Part shown: positions 54,401-62,903 of the stretch, piece after piece
Position numbering within the stretch: position 1 is the first letter of the stretch
Layout: the number at the start of each line of letters is the position of its first letter
From: Thermohalobaculum sp038534135
GTDB taxonomy: Bacteria > Pseudomonadota > Alphaproteobacteria > Rhodobacterales > Rhodobacteraceae
Direction of reading: 5' to 3'
DNA: 64,000 nt
Assembly: GCA_038534135.1 (NCBI GenBank)
Contig: JBCAXJ010000002.1
Coordinates: 98,265 to 162,264, forward strand
Made by a program: the position numbers and the translations under genes
Notes under the pieces: model-generated
What the model saw: the letters and a program-made list of their open reading frames with translations, nothing else
What the model was told of the DNA's origin: nothing
Database searches by the model: none

Positions 54401-54585
54401 CGATCGGGGTTTTCTTCGGCAAAGAAGATCCGCGCATCGGGGTTCGGCGGCCAGATCCGGTCGATCTTGGCCACCGACAGGGCCACCATCGCCACCGTCA
54501 GCGCAAGCCAGACCCACCGCATTCGCACGATGAAATCCGCAGCAGGCGCAAAGAACTGTTTCTGCGCGTCTGTTTCCGGTGCCAT
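51406..54585 (-). CDS. MMPL/RND transporter fused to LolA-like lipoprotein-sorting domain
   Basis: A 1059-residue protein. Residues 1-775 form an RND/MMPL transporter: a first membrane helix at about 25-42, a periplasmic loop, helix blocks at about 235-380 and 410-435, a second loop, and a helix block at about 630-770. The C-terminal part (about 808-1059) matches outer-membrane lipoprotein-sorting (LolA-like) proteins, normally a separate exported gene. At the junction (residue 785) there is an in-frame ATG with an AAGGAG ribosome site and a complete signal peptide ending ARA, but no stop codon before it. The protein may be a real fusion, and the periplasmic part may also be made or cleaved separately. 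A hydrophobic substrate is likely by family. Confidence 0.88.
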   Translation of the reverse strand: MAPETDAQKQFFAPAADFIVRMRWVWLALTVAMVALSVAKIDRIWPPNPDARIFFAEENPDRQALDRFEATFNKNDNLIIAVEALEGETFTPRVLQAIGEITDKTWLLPFVRRVDSITNFQHTYAEGDEMIVRDLVIDPANVRPGDAIWAKETALSRIELVDSYISPDASVSMVQVLFTLPGVEPTKEVPSIVAELLAMQQEIEEAYPEIKLHLTGGIMINNQFSVSGQEDGKNLFGPMFLIILLIVFVAIRSIIGTLSVLVLIALSALAGLGALGWMNGQLNSVTVLSPLYIMTLAVASAVHILSSCRQTMVETADRKEWVRRALTDHMGAIIIACTTTAIGFFCLNFSISPPFRELGNVVGIGVLVSLVYTLTLLPALIIILPIGRRTKRASTSIFMENFAEFVIANRKILLPGTVLGVLLLGTGISQLKLEDDFIRYFDERYQFRQDTDFVEDRLTGVNNLDYPLHSGEAGGINNPEFLKEVAAFTEWMRAQPEVTYVRSLTDTIKRLNMNMHGDDPSYMRLPENFEEASQYLFLYELSLGYGMDLTDQIDIDRETLRISVFLANATTAEMRDVTLRAGDWLRENAPIMQSSWDRLYPDVSMITPTGIVHVFNLISHRDVRAMLTGTLIAIVLISAIIMLALRDLKIGMISLIPNLIPAIMAFGVWGYSVGAVTLAIAVVLAATLGIVVDDTVHFLSKYTKARREGRSPEDAVRYTFSSVGMALTVTTIGLVAGFAILAQSGFSVNGDMAKLTAITITLALIADFLLLPSLLIWIDKRSSSMTVPATATAAILLAVAGAAWMFTTEARAQSPEEKGLAIAVEADKRDLGYGDFTADGEMVLKDKSGRESRRVFENLTLEREQSDLGDLGIIVFSKPRDIRGTALLTHANIEPKDDDQWIFLPAVKRVKRISSSNRTGKFVSSEFSYEDLGSQEVDDYTYKWLRDEPCPTDPALTCYVTESFPKNAKSGYSKRVSWTDTQEYRLMKVDFYNRRGDFEKSLEFTAYEQYLGQYWRAGKMAMVNHQTGKATDLLWNNYKFRTGLGEGDFNAQRLKSISR
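52231..52248 (-). promoter_or_regulatory. Internal ribosome site and start codon at the fusion junction
   Basis: AAAAGGAG (52241-52248) stands 7 bases before an in-frame ATG (52231-52233), followed by codons for a signal peptide. It marks the ancestral start of the LolA-like gene inside the fused frame. Confidence 0.7.
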
Positions 54586-54619
54586 GAGCCCCTCCGGCTG
54601 AAGAATGAAAATCTGCGCA

Positions 54620-54649
54620 TTTATTCAGCGCGACACCAAGGATAGTCAA
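54620..54649 (-). promoter_or_regulatory. Candidate promoter of the RND-pqq block
   Basis: On the minus strand TTGACT (54644-54649), an 18-base spacer, then AATAAA (54620-54625), about 35 bases before the RND start. The -35 is near-perfect, the -10 is fair. Confidence 0.45.
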
Positions 54650-54805
54650 CACTGAAAAATGAATTTTTTGAGAAATCTTCATTCGCCCCGGTTCTGCGTA
54701 CGGGAGCGAGCGACCGTTGAGCCCCGAAACGAGTCGCTTTTGCGTGGTCATGCTTACACGTGGGGGGTAGTGTCGCCGCTGCTAACGGCCAATGGACATC
54801 GCGAT

Positions 54806-55270
54806 ATGAACGACAAGAACCCACTGCTGCCACGGCTTGAAGCAAGTGCCTCGCCAGAGCAGGTCATTCCGGCCGACCGGATATTTCTGTCCAACTACGA
54901 ACGCGCGTTTGAGGTCGGCGCCTATGCCGAGGAACACGGCGTCACCCAGCGCGTGCGCTTTGACATCGCGCTGGAGGTCACGCGCAACACGGCGCATATC
55001 GATGATCAGGTGCCGCGGGTCGTGAGCTACGACGATCTGGTCCAGGCCATCGAGGATCTGATCGCGGGGCCACGCATCAACCTGCTGGAAACCTTCGCGG
55101 AACGCCTGGCCGAACAGTGCCTCGTTGACCCTCGCGCCCGGCGGGTTCACATCCGGATCGAGAAGCTCGACCGTCTGGACGGTGCCGGGCTGGGGGTCGA
55201 GATCACCCGCATTCGCACCGCCGAGGCGGATGAAAAGATCAGACCCATCGCAAGCGAGACGCCCAGCTAG
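54806..55270 (+). CDS. folB: Dihydroneopterin aldolase-type protein
   Basis: A 154-residue protein of the FolB family (folate synthesis: 7,8-dihydroneopterin to 6-hydroxymethyl-dihydropterin). DRIFLSNYERAFEVGAYAEE and VSYDDLVQAIEDLI are family signatures. The protein is about 30 residues longer than typical FolB because of a polar N-terminal extension. It lies alone, convergent with glnE. The start at 54806 is the only ATG near the conserved part. Confidence 0.8.
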   Translation: MNDKNPLLPRLEASASPEQVIPADRIFLSNYERAFEVGAYAEEHGVTQRVRFDIALEVTRNTAHIDDQVPRVVSYDDLVQAIEDLIAGPRINLLETFAERLAEQCLVDPRARRVHIRIEKLDRLDGAGLGVEITRIRTAEADEKIRPIASETPS

Positions 55271-55284
55271 TCTGAGCCGACTGC

Positions 55285-58185
55285 TCATGTGCCCGTCGCG
55301 TCAGGGGCCGTCGACGTGCCGGGCTCGTAGTCTTGAAAGACCGTCGCGCAGGTCGTGGCCGCCACGTTTTGATGCGCGGCCAACTGGTCGCTCAAATCAT
55401 CAAAGCTCTTGGCATCAGCAGTTCTGACCAACACCTCGCGCAGACCGGCCCCGAGTGTTTCAGGCGCAAGTGTGCCTTCCAGCGCGATGCGTTCGACCTG
55501 TTGCAGGCTCTGCTGGAAGACGAGAGCGTCAAGGAGGCCCTTTGCATCCGTGTCATCCAGCCAACCACACTTTGCTAGCGCGTTGATCTGATCATCCATC
55601 CGCAGACCGTGGGGCAGGCCATTCATCAGGCTTCCGGTCTGCGCGGTGAACTCGATCTCCAGAATACCACCCTCGGCCTGTTTCAGATCCCAACGGTTCT
55701 TGCGGTCGGCCTCGCGCGCGTCCGCGATCCGCACGCGCATCCCGTTCGCCTCTTCCATGACCGCGGCGGAGCCTGCGCGCTTGGCCAGTACTTCAGCGAT
55801 CACGGCCTTGATGCGATCGCGCAGGTCCGCCGGCCCGGCGATCACGCTGGCCCGCGTCAACGCCAGATGCTCCCAGACCCAGGCTTCTTCGCGCTGATAC
55901 TGCTCGAACGATGTGAACGAGACCGCAACCGGTCCCTGGCGCCCCGATGGCCGCAGCCGCATATCAACCTCGTACAGCGCCCCCTCGGCGGTTGGCGCGG
56001 TCAAGGCCGCGACCAGCGATTGCGTCAGCCGGGGATAGTACGCACTCGGCGAAAGCGGCTTGCGCCCCTCGGATTGCAACGCTCCGGCCGCATCGTAGAT
56101 CAGGATCAGATCCAGATCCGAACCCGAGGTCATTTCACCCGACCCAAGCTTGCCCATCGCCAGAACTGCGATGCCGATACCGGGTGGCGGCCCATGCCGT
56201 TCCGCGAATTGGTCGATCACATGCGGCAGCAAGCCGTCGACACTGGCCTTTGCGATCGACGTGAACGCCTCACCCGCATCCCGATTGCCGATCGTGCCGC
56301 GCAGCATCTGGACACCGGCCCGGAACCGAAGCTCGCGCGCCCAGCGGCGCACCTCGTCAAGTTTGCGTTCGTAGTCGTCCACCAGAACAAGCCGCGCCAT
56401 CAGGTCGGCAGTCAACACTTCGGTGTTGGGCAAAGGCGACCAGAAATCATGGTCTAGAAAGGCATCGAGTGTCTGCGGGTGGCGTCCAAGGTAGAGCGCG
56501 AGGCGCGGTGCTGTCGCACAGATCTCGACAATCAGATCCAGCAGGTTCGGATTCGCCGAAAACAGCGAGAACACCTGAACACCGGCGGGCAGGCCGGATA
56601 AGAACCGATCGAAATGGATCAGTGACTGATCCGGATCCGATGCGCCTGCAAGACGCTGCAGGATCTGTGGGCGCAGCTTCAGAAACAGCTCTCGCGCCCG
56701 GTCGGACCGTGTCGCGGCGATCCCGCCGTCCTCCCAGCGCTGGACCTGGCGCAGCGCGTCCTCGGGCCGCGCAAATCCCATGTCATCCAGGGATTCGAGC
56801 GTCACCGCATCCGTCGCCGCGCCGCCCTTGTCCCGTCGCGCGACGGGCGTGTAGAATTCTTCGGTCGTCGCGTGCACCCGCTTCAGGCGTTCCACGAGTG
56901 TCTTCTCAAATGCAACGAGATCGCCTTCGCCACTCAGTGCGGCGACCTGACGGCGCGCTTCCTCTGACGCTGGCACCGTATGCGTCTGTGCATCCTCGAG
57001 CATTTGCAGACGGTGCTCGATCGTGCGCAATTCAACGTAGTCGACGCTCAACGCATCGCGGACATCGTTGTCGATCCAGCCCGCGCCAGCCAACGCATCC
57101 AATGCGCCCAGCGTTGTCGGCATCCGCAACGCCGGGTCGCGCCCGCCCATGATCAACTGGCGCGTCTGCGCAAAGAACTCGATCTCGCGGATCCCGCCGG
57201 GGCCAAGTTTCAAATCGTGCCCCGGCAGATGATCGATGGTGAATCGGGCCTTCTGGGCGCGGATCTTGCGCAGCATCTCGTGCGTGTCCTCAATCGCCGC
57301 AAAGTCGAGGTGCCTGCGCCAGACGAACGGTATCAGTGTCTCGAGATACGCGGTCCCCGCCGCCACATCGACCAGGGGACGGGCCTTGATATGCGCCGCG
57401 CGCTCCCAGGTCCGCCCAACGGATTCGTAGTAGTTTTCCGCCGCACCCATCGCCATGCAAACCGGTGTCGTCGACGGTGAGGGCCGGAGGCGCAGATCGG
57501 TGCGGAAGACATATCCCTCGGCCGTGTTCTCGGACAGGATCTGGAGCAGTTGTCGGGTAACGTGAATATAGCGGGCCTTGGCCTCCAACGCGCCGTCGCG
57601 GTCAAAGCGCGTCTCGTCGAACAAAGCAATCAGATCGATGTCGGAAGAGTAATTCAGCTCGCCCGCACCCATCTTGCCCATCGCAAGCAGAGTGTATCCA
57701 GCACCGCTGTCCAGAGCACTCGCATCCAGCCCTGGCAAGCGATTGCGGCCAAGTTCCTGTGCTAGCAGCCAACGCGCCGTGCTGTCCGTGCAAGTGTCGG
57801 CAAGTCGCGTCAGCGCGCCAGTCACCGTCATCAACGGCCAGATGCCACCCAGATCAGCAAGCCCGATCAACAGAGCCGCGCGCGATTTGGCCATGCGCGC
57901 CACGCTTGAGAACTGTTTCCGGGGAGTGTCGATCGTCGCGGCGTCCCGAACGGAGTTCAGGAGCTGTTCAAACACCGCTGACACGTCCTGCGTACTGATC
58001 TCGTCCAGCCAGGCGGAATGCCGTGCAATCAGGCGGGCCAGATAAGGGCTGGCTCCAGCCGTCCCGTGAAGAAGGTCGAAAAGGCGGGTTCCCGGGCCGG
58101 TTGCGAGTTTTTCGACCGCCGTATCCGCACGATCCGTATTGACCGGGATCGGTACACGGCGGATTTCATCTGCGAGGGACGGCAT
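55285..58185 (-). CDS. glnE: Glutamine synthetase adenylyltransferase/deadenylase
   Basis: Bifunctional cytoplasmic regulator of glutamine synthetase under nitrogen control (with PII). 966 residues, family length. Two nucleotidyltransferase domains with their Asp pairs are seen: deadenylation (SSDIDLIALFD, about 180) and adenylylation (GSDLDLILIYD, about 690), each followed by a helical domain. No truncation. Confidence 0.95.
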   Translation of the reverse strand: MPSLADEIRRVPIPVNTDRADTAVEKLATGPGTRLFDLLHGTAGASPYLARLIARHSAWLDEISTQDVSAVFEQLLNSVRDAATIDTPRKQFSSVARMAKSRAALLIGLADLGGIWPLMTVTGALTRLADTCTDSTARWLLAQELGRNRLPGLDASALDSGAGYTLLAMGKMGAGELNYSSDIDLIALFDETRFDRDGALEAKARYIHVTRQLLQILSENTAEGYVFRTDLRLRPSPSTTPVCMAMGAAENYYESVGRTWERAAHIKARPLVDVAAGTAYLETLIPFVWRRHLDFAAIEDTHEMLRKIRAQKARFTIDHLPGHDLKLGPGGIREIEFFAQTRQLIMGGRDPALRMPTTLGALDALAGAGWIDNDVRDALSVDYVELRTIEHRLQMLEDAQTHTVPASEEARRQVAALSGEGDLVAFEKTLVERLKRVHATTEEFYTPVARRDKGGAATDAVTLESLDDMGFARPEDALRQVQRWEDGGIAATRSDRARELFLKLRPQILQRLAGASDPDQSLIHFDRFLSGLPAGVQVFSLFSANPNLLDLIVEICATAPRLALYLGRHPQTLDAFLDHDFWSPLPNTEVLTADLMARLVLVDDYERKLDEVRRWARELRFRAGVQMLRGTIGNRDAGEAFTSIAKASVDGLLPHVIDQFAERHGPPPGIGIAVLAMGKLGSGEMTSGSDLDLILIYDAAGALQSEGRKPLSPSAYYPRLTQSLVAALTAPTAEGALYEVDMRLRPSGRQGPVAVSFTSFEQYQREEAWVWEHLALTRASVIAGPADLRDRIKAVIAEVLAKRAGSAAVMEEANGMRVRIADAREADRKNRWDLKQAEGGILEIEFTAQTGSLMNGLPHGLRMDDQINALAKCGWLDDTDAKGLLDALVFQQSLQQVERIALEGTLAPETLGAGLREVLVRTADAKSFDDLSDQLAAHQNVAATTCATVFQDYEPGTSTAPDATGT

Positions 58186-58317
58186 CGCAGAAGCCTCGGC
58201 TTCCGCGCAGAAGGTGTCAAGCCGATCAATGGCGCGTGCACCGCCTGCCGAGAGTTGCGAATGCGTCAGAACCGGCTACGGTCCAAGTCGATCTTCCGGA
58301 GGCCGACAGTCCAAAGC

Positions 58318-59505
58318 ATGGCGCGCAATGTCCGACTGTACCCCTGGTTCCAGTTCTTCCGGAATCTGCTGTTCTGGCAGGCGACCTGGTTCCTGTTTTT
58401 TCAAGAGACCCTGTCGGCCCAGGAAGCGATCCTGCTCTATGCTGCGTTCGATATCGCGACAACGGCGCTCGAGGTGCCATCCGGCTATCTCTCTGATCGG
58501 ATCGGGCGCCGTTTCACGCTGATCCTCGCGATGACTGCCACGGTCGCCGGGTCAGGACTGATCGCCATCGGCGACAGCTTTGCAGTTTTCATCGCTGCTC
58601 AGGCGTTGCTGGGGGCAGGGGCGGCCTTTGCCTCGGGAACCGACAGCGCGCTGCTCTACGAGTCACTGGACAGAGACGGCCAGAAGGACAAGATCGAACA
58701 CCACGAGATCCTGGCATGGCGGGCCGGTTTCACGGGCCTGGCGTTGTCCGCAGTGATCGGTGGCGTGATGGCGCTTTCGGTCCCGGTGCTGCCCTTCGTG
58801 GCGTCGACGATCACCGCGTGTATTGGCCTCGCGATTGCGGTCGGATTTCGTGAACCGCTCAAACGTCCGGACGATGCACCGGTCGCGTCCGCAGGGCGTC
58901 CGCGCACCGGCGCCTTTCGGATCCTGGCCTGGATCTTCGTGCTTTCGGTCAGCATGTACATCTTCAGCCACGTGCCGTTCGTGTTCGGGCAACCCTTCAT
59001 CCTGGACGCTCTTGGGCAGATTGGGTACGCGGCGGATGCACCCTTGGTCAGCGGCGCCGTGACGGCCGCGATGATGCTGGTGTCCGTTGCGACCTCTTGG
59101 TCGGCGCCGGGGCTGCGAGATCGTCTGGGGTTGAACGGGATCCTGCTCGTGGCGCTCGGTCTTCAGGTTGCTCTGATTGCCATGCTCGGTCTGACGAACG
59201 ATCTTTGGGCCATCTCGTTGCTGCTGTTGCGGATGGTGCCGGATTCGCTCGCCAAACCCTTCATTCTGGCCCGGATTCAGCCACTCCTCAGCGACTCCCG
59301 CCGTGCCACATATCTTTCGATGCAGAGCTTTTGTGGAAGACTGACGCTGGCTGGCACGCTGGCCGTCGCCTCGTTCGGCGCTGTCTCGACCGATATGCTG
59401 AGCTTTGCGGAAATCCGCACGATCCTGTTCGTTTATACGGTCGCTGGTCTTGTCGTGTTGGTCGCGCTTGGCGCAACGGCGCGGCTGGCGCGCGATCGGA
59501 CGTAA
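58318..59505 (+). CDS. MFS transporter
   Basis: A 395-residue inner-membrane protein with about 12 helices. The loop 2-3 signature DRIGRRFTL is present. The start may be 58318 or an ATG at 58261, which adds a basic 19-residue leader; the longer frame overlapping glnE is unlikely. Substrate unknown. It is divergent from glnE. Confidence 0.85.
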   Translation: MARNVRLYPWFQFFRNLLFWQATWFLFFQETLSAQEAILLYAAFDIATTALEVPSGYLSDRIGRRFTLILAMTATVAGSGLIAIGDSFAVFIAAQALLGAGAAFASGTDSALLYESLDRDGQKDKIEHHEILAWRAGFTGLALSAVIGGVMALSVPVLPFVASTITACIGLAIAVGFREPLKRPDDAPVASAGRPRTGAFRILAWIFVLSVSMYIFSHVPFVFGQPFILDALGQIGYAADAPLVSGAVTAAMMLVSVATSWSAPGLRDRLGLNGILLVALGLQVALIAMLGLTNDLWAISLLLLRMVPDSLAKPFILARIQPLLSDSRRATYLSMQSFCGRLTLAGTLAVASFGAVSTDMLSFAEIRTILFVYTVAGLVVLVALGATARLARDRT

Positions 59506-59534
59506 GCACGCTGCCACGCGGGAAAGCGGCCGTT

Positions 59535-60236
59535 TCAGCTCGCAGCGTATGGACGAATAATCTCGACGGTCATCGGCTGCTGACGGGGTCCGATCCATTG
59601 TTCGGACTTCCAGATGAAGCCGGAGTTCGGGTCAACCCAATAGGTGTTGCGGAACTCTCGCACGGTGTTGCGGCAGATCTCGACCACCCGGATGGTATCA
59701 AAGACCAGCTCGATGATCTCGACGCGCTCCGGTGTCCCCTGTTCGTATCTGCACGCCACGGTGATCTGGAAATCACGGGCGCCGCCGCCCAGGGCAAACT
59801 GATAGTTCCGATAGATGCTGTCGGGCCAATTGGCCAAGGCGCGCGGGCCGACAATCGGATCGTCGAGATCATGCTTCACAGCGCTGAGGTTGTAGGTCAG
59901 CCCCTGCGTCGCGGTGATCAGTCCGCCGCGCATGATAACCCCGCGCCGAAGCGCGTCCTGATAAGTGAGATAGCCGCCATTGTCCGCGAGCGGCACGACA
60001 AACGCCCTCGGGCTGTCTTCGATGCTGACGGCAATCGTTGCGAACGGAACCTCGTTCAATTCCACCCGCGTCGGTTCACGCGGCACGGGGGCCGGTTCGG
60101 GGTCTCCGAAGATCGGACCTCCGAAGATTTCGTCCTCGATGATCGGTTTCAGACGTTCGAAGGACGAATTCTCGCCGGAGGTGCAGGCGGAAAACAGCAG
60201 CGCACCCAGCAGCACGAGACCGGATCGAACGATCAT
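59535..60236 (-). CDS. yjbF: YjbF-family outer-membrane lipoprotein
   Basis: A 233-residue lipoprotein: signal peptide with lipobox LLFSACTS (Cys18). The mature part (VPLADNGGYLTYQDALRRGV, ...TYWVDPNSGFIWKS) matches the YjbF/GfcB family, which acts in exopolysaccharide or capsule export. Its start overlaps the yjbH stop by 4 bases. Confidence 0.88.
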   Translation of the reverse strand: MIVRSGLVLLGALLFSACTSGENSSFERLKPIIEDEIFGGPIFGDPEPAPVPREPTRVELNEVPFATIAVSIEDSPRAFVVPLADNGGYLTYQDALRRGVIMRGGLITATQGLTYNLSAVKHDLDDPIVGPRALANWPDSIYRNYQFALGGGARDFQITVACRYEQGTPERVEIIELVFDTIRVVEICRNTVREFRNTYWVDPNSGFIWKSEQWIGPRQQPMTVEIIRPYAAS

Positions 60237-62725
60237 TCCCAGAACTCCTTCCAGGAAGCGCGGTAACCGCCCTGATCGTTGTCTTCGACCAGCGGATACA
60301 GGCGGTTCTTGACGACCAGACGCGCGCCACCGTCACGGGTCAGCGGCCGCAGCACGGTCTCGAGTTCCTGGCGGCTGTCATATGGCAGCACCCAGTTGAA
60401 CGGAATTGTCAGGAAGAGACCCTTGTCGAAGCTGCCCTCGCCGAACTCGTTGAACGGGATCGTGGTGAAGGTCGCGAACCCGCCGACTTCCCAGCCGTTC
60501 TCGAACCGTCTCTTGAGCGCAAAGGTGCCGCCCCAGTCACCGGCAAGATACCGCCCGGCATCGATCTGCGTGGCCAAGCCATAGAAGCCGGTATCCCAGT
60601 ACAGGCTCGCATGCCCTGTCACTGTATCGTAGTCGCGGAAGTCGAACAGCGTGTTGAAACCGCGTTGACGCACATAGTTCACTTCCAGGCCCAGACCCCA
60701 GCTCTGACTGGCAGGCTTCCAGAGAACCTCGCCGCTCACGCCCGCATACATCCGCTCGAGCAATCCGGTCGACGCCCGGGCATAGATCGAATCCGACAGC
60801 TTCGTCACATAGTCGAACGTCAGCCGGGTCAACGCCGGGTTGCCCTGGTTCAAGTACTCGGCGATGTCCGACCGGACGCGCTCTTCAACCAGTGAGTCAG
60901 ACGTCCGCTCGATATCATCCAGATCGCCGATGATCCGGTAGCTGATCTCGGCATTGGTCGACAGACCCGGGAGAAACTCGATGCCGCCGGTCGCCACCGC
61001 TGCGATGTCGAAACGCGCGGGCTGATCCGGGTCGAACAGGTTCACAGGCGTCGCCGGGAAGATGTTCCAGGAATACCGCGGGAACGTCGTGTCGGGTGCC
61101 AGGACTGCATCCCAACTGACCGGTGCTGCATCCTTGATCGCCGCACTTGCGAAGGTCTTGCTCGCGGCATCGGGCCTTTCGACCTGCGCTTCGAGCTCTG
61201 ATCTCTTCAGGATCACGGTCGCCACTGGCAGCGAACCCTCGACCGGCGTGATTTCGAAGGTTTCGACCGATGGCGGCATCGTCCGGGACAGCGCGCGCGC
61301 GGTACGGCCGAGCGCGCGGGGCATGGCGCGGTAGCGGTTGTTCTCGAGATAGACCTGAACCCGGTCCGGCGCGATCTCGATGCCGTAAAGCGACAGGTTC
61401 TCCGAGGTCAGTTCCTCAGCCAATGCCTTCACCAGCGCTGCACGCTCGTCATCGCGATTGTACCAGTCCGTCGGGTACGCCGAACTGGCGCGCGACGTGA
61501 TCCGCACCGCATGTTCGCCCGCCGGTCGCAAGGCAACCGAACAGATCGGGCTGTTGTCCGGCCGCTGGAAGGTGACCACGTCGATCACACCAAGCTCGGC
61601 GTCGATCGCCTTCGCCAACTCGGTCGGACACCGGTCACCCGCGCGCGCCGTCATGATTGCATCGGCCCAGCGGACATCACCCAGGCGTTCGTGCACGATC
61701 ACGTCCTGTAAGCGTGGGTCCGAGATGCTGGCCCGTGGCGCTTCGCCGGTGATCATCGAAATGATGTCGCCGAGCCCGCTGATATCTCCCAGACCGGCAG
61801 GTGTGGCACGGGGTGTCAGAGGCTTCGGTCCGGCTTCCAGGTCAAGATCCGAAAGCGGGCGGAACGGGTTGGCCGAGATCGACACCCGCACGCCGAACTC
61901 GGTCCCGTACATGTAGTAAGCGCCGATTTCGACGTTGTCCGTGGCGCGGTACTCGATGCCCGCGTTCAGCGGAACGTCCTGCTCGAAGTCTCCGAACTCG
62001 CGTTCGCGCAGGTACCGGTCCGGGCTGTATTCAAGCTTGGCCGTCAGGCCGTCGACGGGGGTCTGCCACTCGATCCCGCCAAAGAAGCCCATGTTCTCGC
62101 CCCGGAAGAACTGACCTGCCGTCACGTTGCCGCCGACGCCGACATTCACATCGCGATTGCGGAAACCGTCGGCGACGTTGACGAGCGGGTTTTCGACCCC
62201 GTTGCCGTCGGAGAAGCGTCCCCAGCCGACGCCGCCGGTGACGCGGAACGCGCCAAGCTCGTCGACCTCGAAGCCTTTCGTCGCAACAATGTACTCGCCC
62301 GAGTAGACGCCTGTGCCCAGAAAGTCCTGCAGACCAAGTGCGATGGCGGGCCAAGACTGGCCTTCCTCGAGCACCCTGATCTTCACATCAAAGCTTCTGT
62401 CGAACAGCGTCGTGCCGTTCCCGGGCGGGCCAAGCTCGTTCAGGACCGAATAGCGGAACGAGGCCTCGAGACCCGGAAGGAACTGCGCCGAGATCGTGTT
62501 TCGCAGATATCCGCCGAAATAGCCCGCGGTCGCCGTGAGGTTCGCATCCGGCTGCATATCGGCCGTGGGCGTGTCGATCAGGCCGGTCACGCCGAACAGG
62601 TTCAGGGTCGGGCGTTCCGGTTCCCGCGGTTCTTCCGCCGTTGCGGGTATAAAAGACAGTCCCAGCGCCGCCAGAGCGGTGCCTAACAGCCCTTTCCCCC
62701 AATTCACGACTGGTGTTGCCACCAT
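60233..62725 (-). CDS. yjbH: YjbH-family outer-membrane exopolysaccharide protein
   Basis: A protein of about 830 residues with a signal peptide (cut near ATA) and the YjbH beta-barrel domains, including TLNLFGVTGLIDTPTADMQP at the N-terminus, which is the family hallmark. It forms an operon with yjbF; yjbE and yjbG are absent here. The start is uncertain: an ATG at 62725 and a GTG right after share the AGGAGG site; an ATG 13 codons upstream lacks one. Confidence 0.88.
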   Translation of the reverse strand: MVATPVVNWGKGLLGTALAALGLSFIPATAEEPREPERPTLNLFGVTGLIDTPTADMQPDANLTATAGYFGGYLRNTISAQFLPGLEASFRYSVLNELGPPGNGTTLFDRSFDVKIRVLEEGQSWPAIALGLQDFLGTGVYSGEYIVATKGFEVDELGAFRVTGGVGWGRFSDGNGVENPLVNVADGFRNRDVNVGVGGNVTAGQFFRGENMGFFGGIEWQTPVDGLTAKLEYSPDRYLREREFGDFEQDVPLNAGIEYRATDNVEIGAYYMYGTEFGVRVSISANPFRPLSDLDLEAGPKPLTPRATPAGLGDISGLGDIISMITGEAPRASISDPRLQDVIVHERLGDVRWADAIMTARAGDRCPTELAKAIDAELGVIDVVTFQRPDNSPICSVALRPAGEHAVRITSRASSAYPTDWYNRDDERAALVKALAEELTSENLSLYGIEIAPDRVQVYLENNRYRAMPRALGRTARALSRTMPPSVETFEITPVEGSLPVATVILKRSELEAQVERPDAASKTFASAAIKDAAPVSWDAVLAPDTTFPRYSWNIFPATPVNLFDPDQPARFDIAAVATGGIEFLPGLSTNAEISYRIIGDLDDIERTSDSLVEERVRSDIAEYLNQGNPALTRLTFDYVTKLSDSIYARASTGLLERMYAGVSGEVLWKPASQSWGLGLEVNYVRQRGFNTLFDFRDYDTVTGHASLYWDTGFYGLATQIDAGRYLAGDWGGTFALKRRFENGWEVGGFATFTTIPFNEFGEGSFDKGLFLTIPFNWVLPYDSRQELETVLRPLTRDGGARLVVKNRLYPLVEDNDQGGYRASWKEFWE

Positions 62726-62888
62726 GCCCTCCTGCCTCGCGGACATGATTACGGTTAATTTCAAAATTGCTCAAGGTTTTGTGTTTCTTGCGAGCCTTTC
62801 TTCGCGTGACATGACAGAAAGATAACACCCGCATGAGCGTCTGCGCGATTTGACCATCCATACCCAGTGTGATATCTGACTCTATCCC

Positions 62889-62898
62889 CAACATGTTG
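62889..62898. promoter_or_regulatory. Palindrome upstream of nrdJ, possible NrdR half-site
   Basis: CAACATGTTG is a perfect 10-bp palindrome just before the nrdJ start. It has the general look of an NrdR box but is not a firm match, and only one site was noticed. Confidence 0.3.
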
Positions 62899-62903
62899 TA
62901 ATA

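Noticed and set aside
54658..54683. AATGAA/TTCATT pair as TetR operator for the RND block
   Set aside because: The arms are only 6 bases with a 14-base spacer in an A/T-rich stretch upstream of the likely -35; too weak to call.
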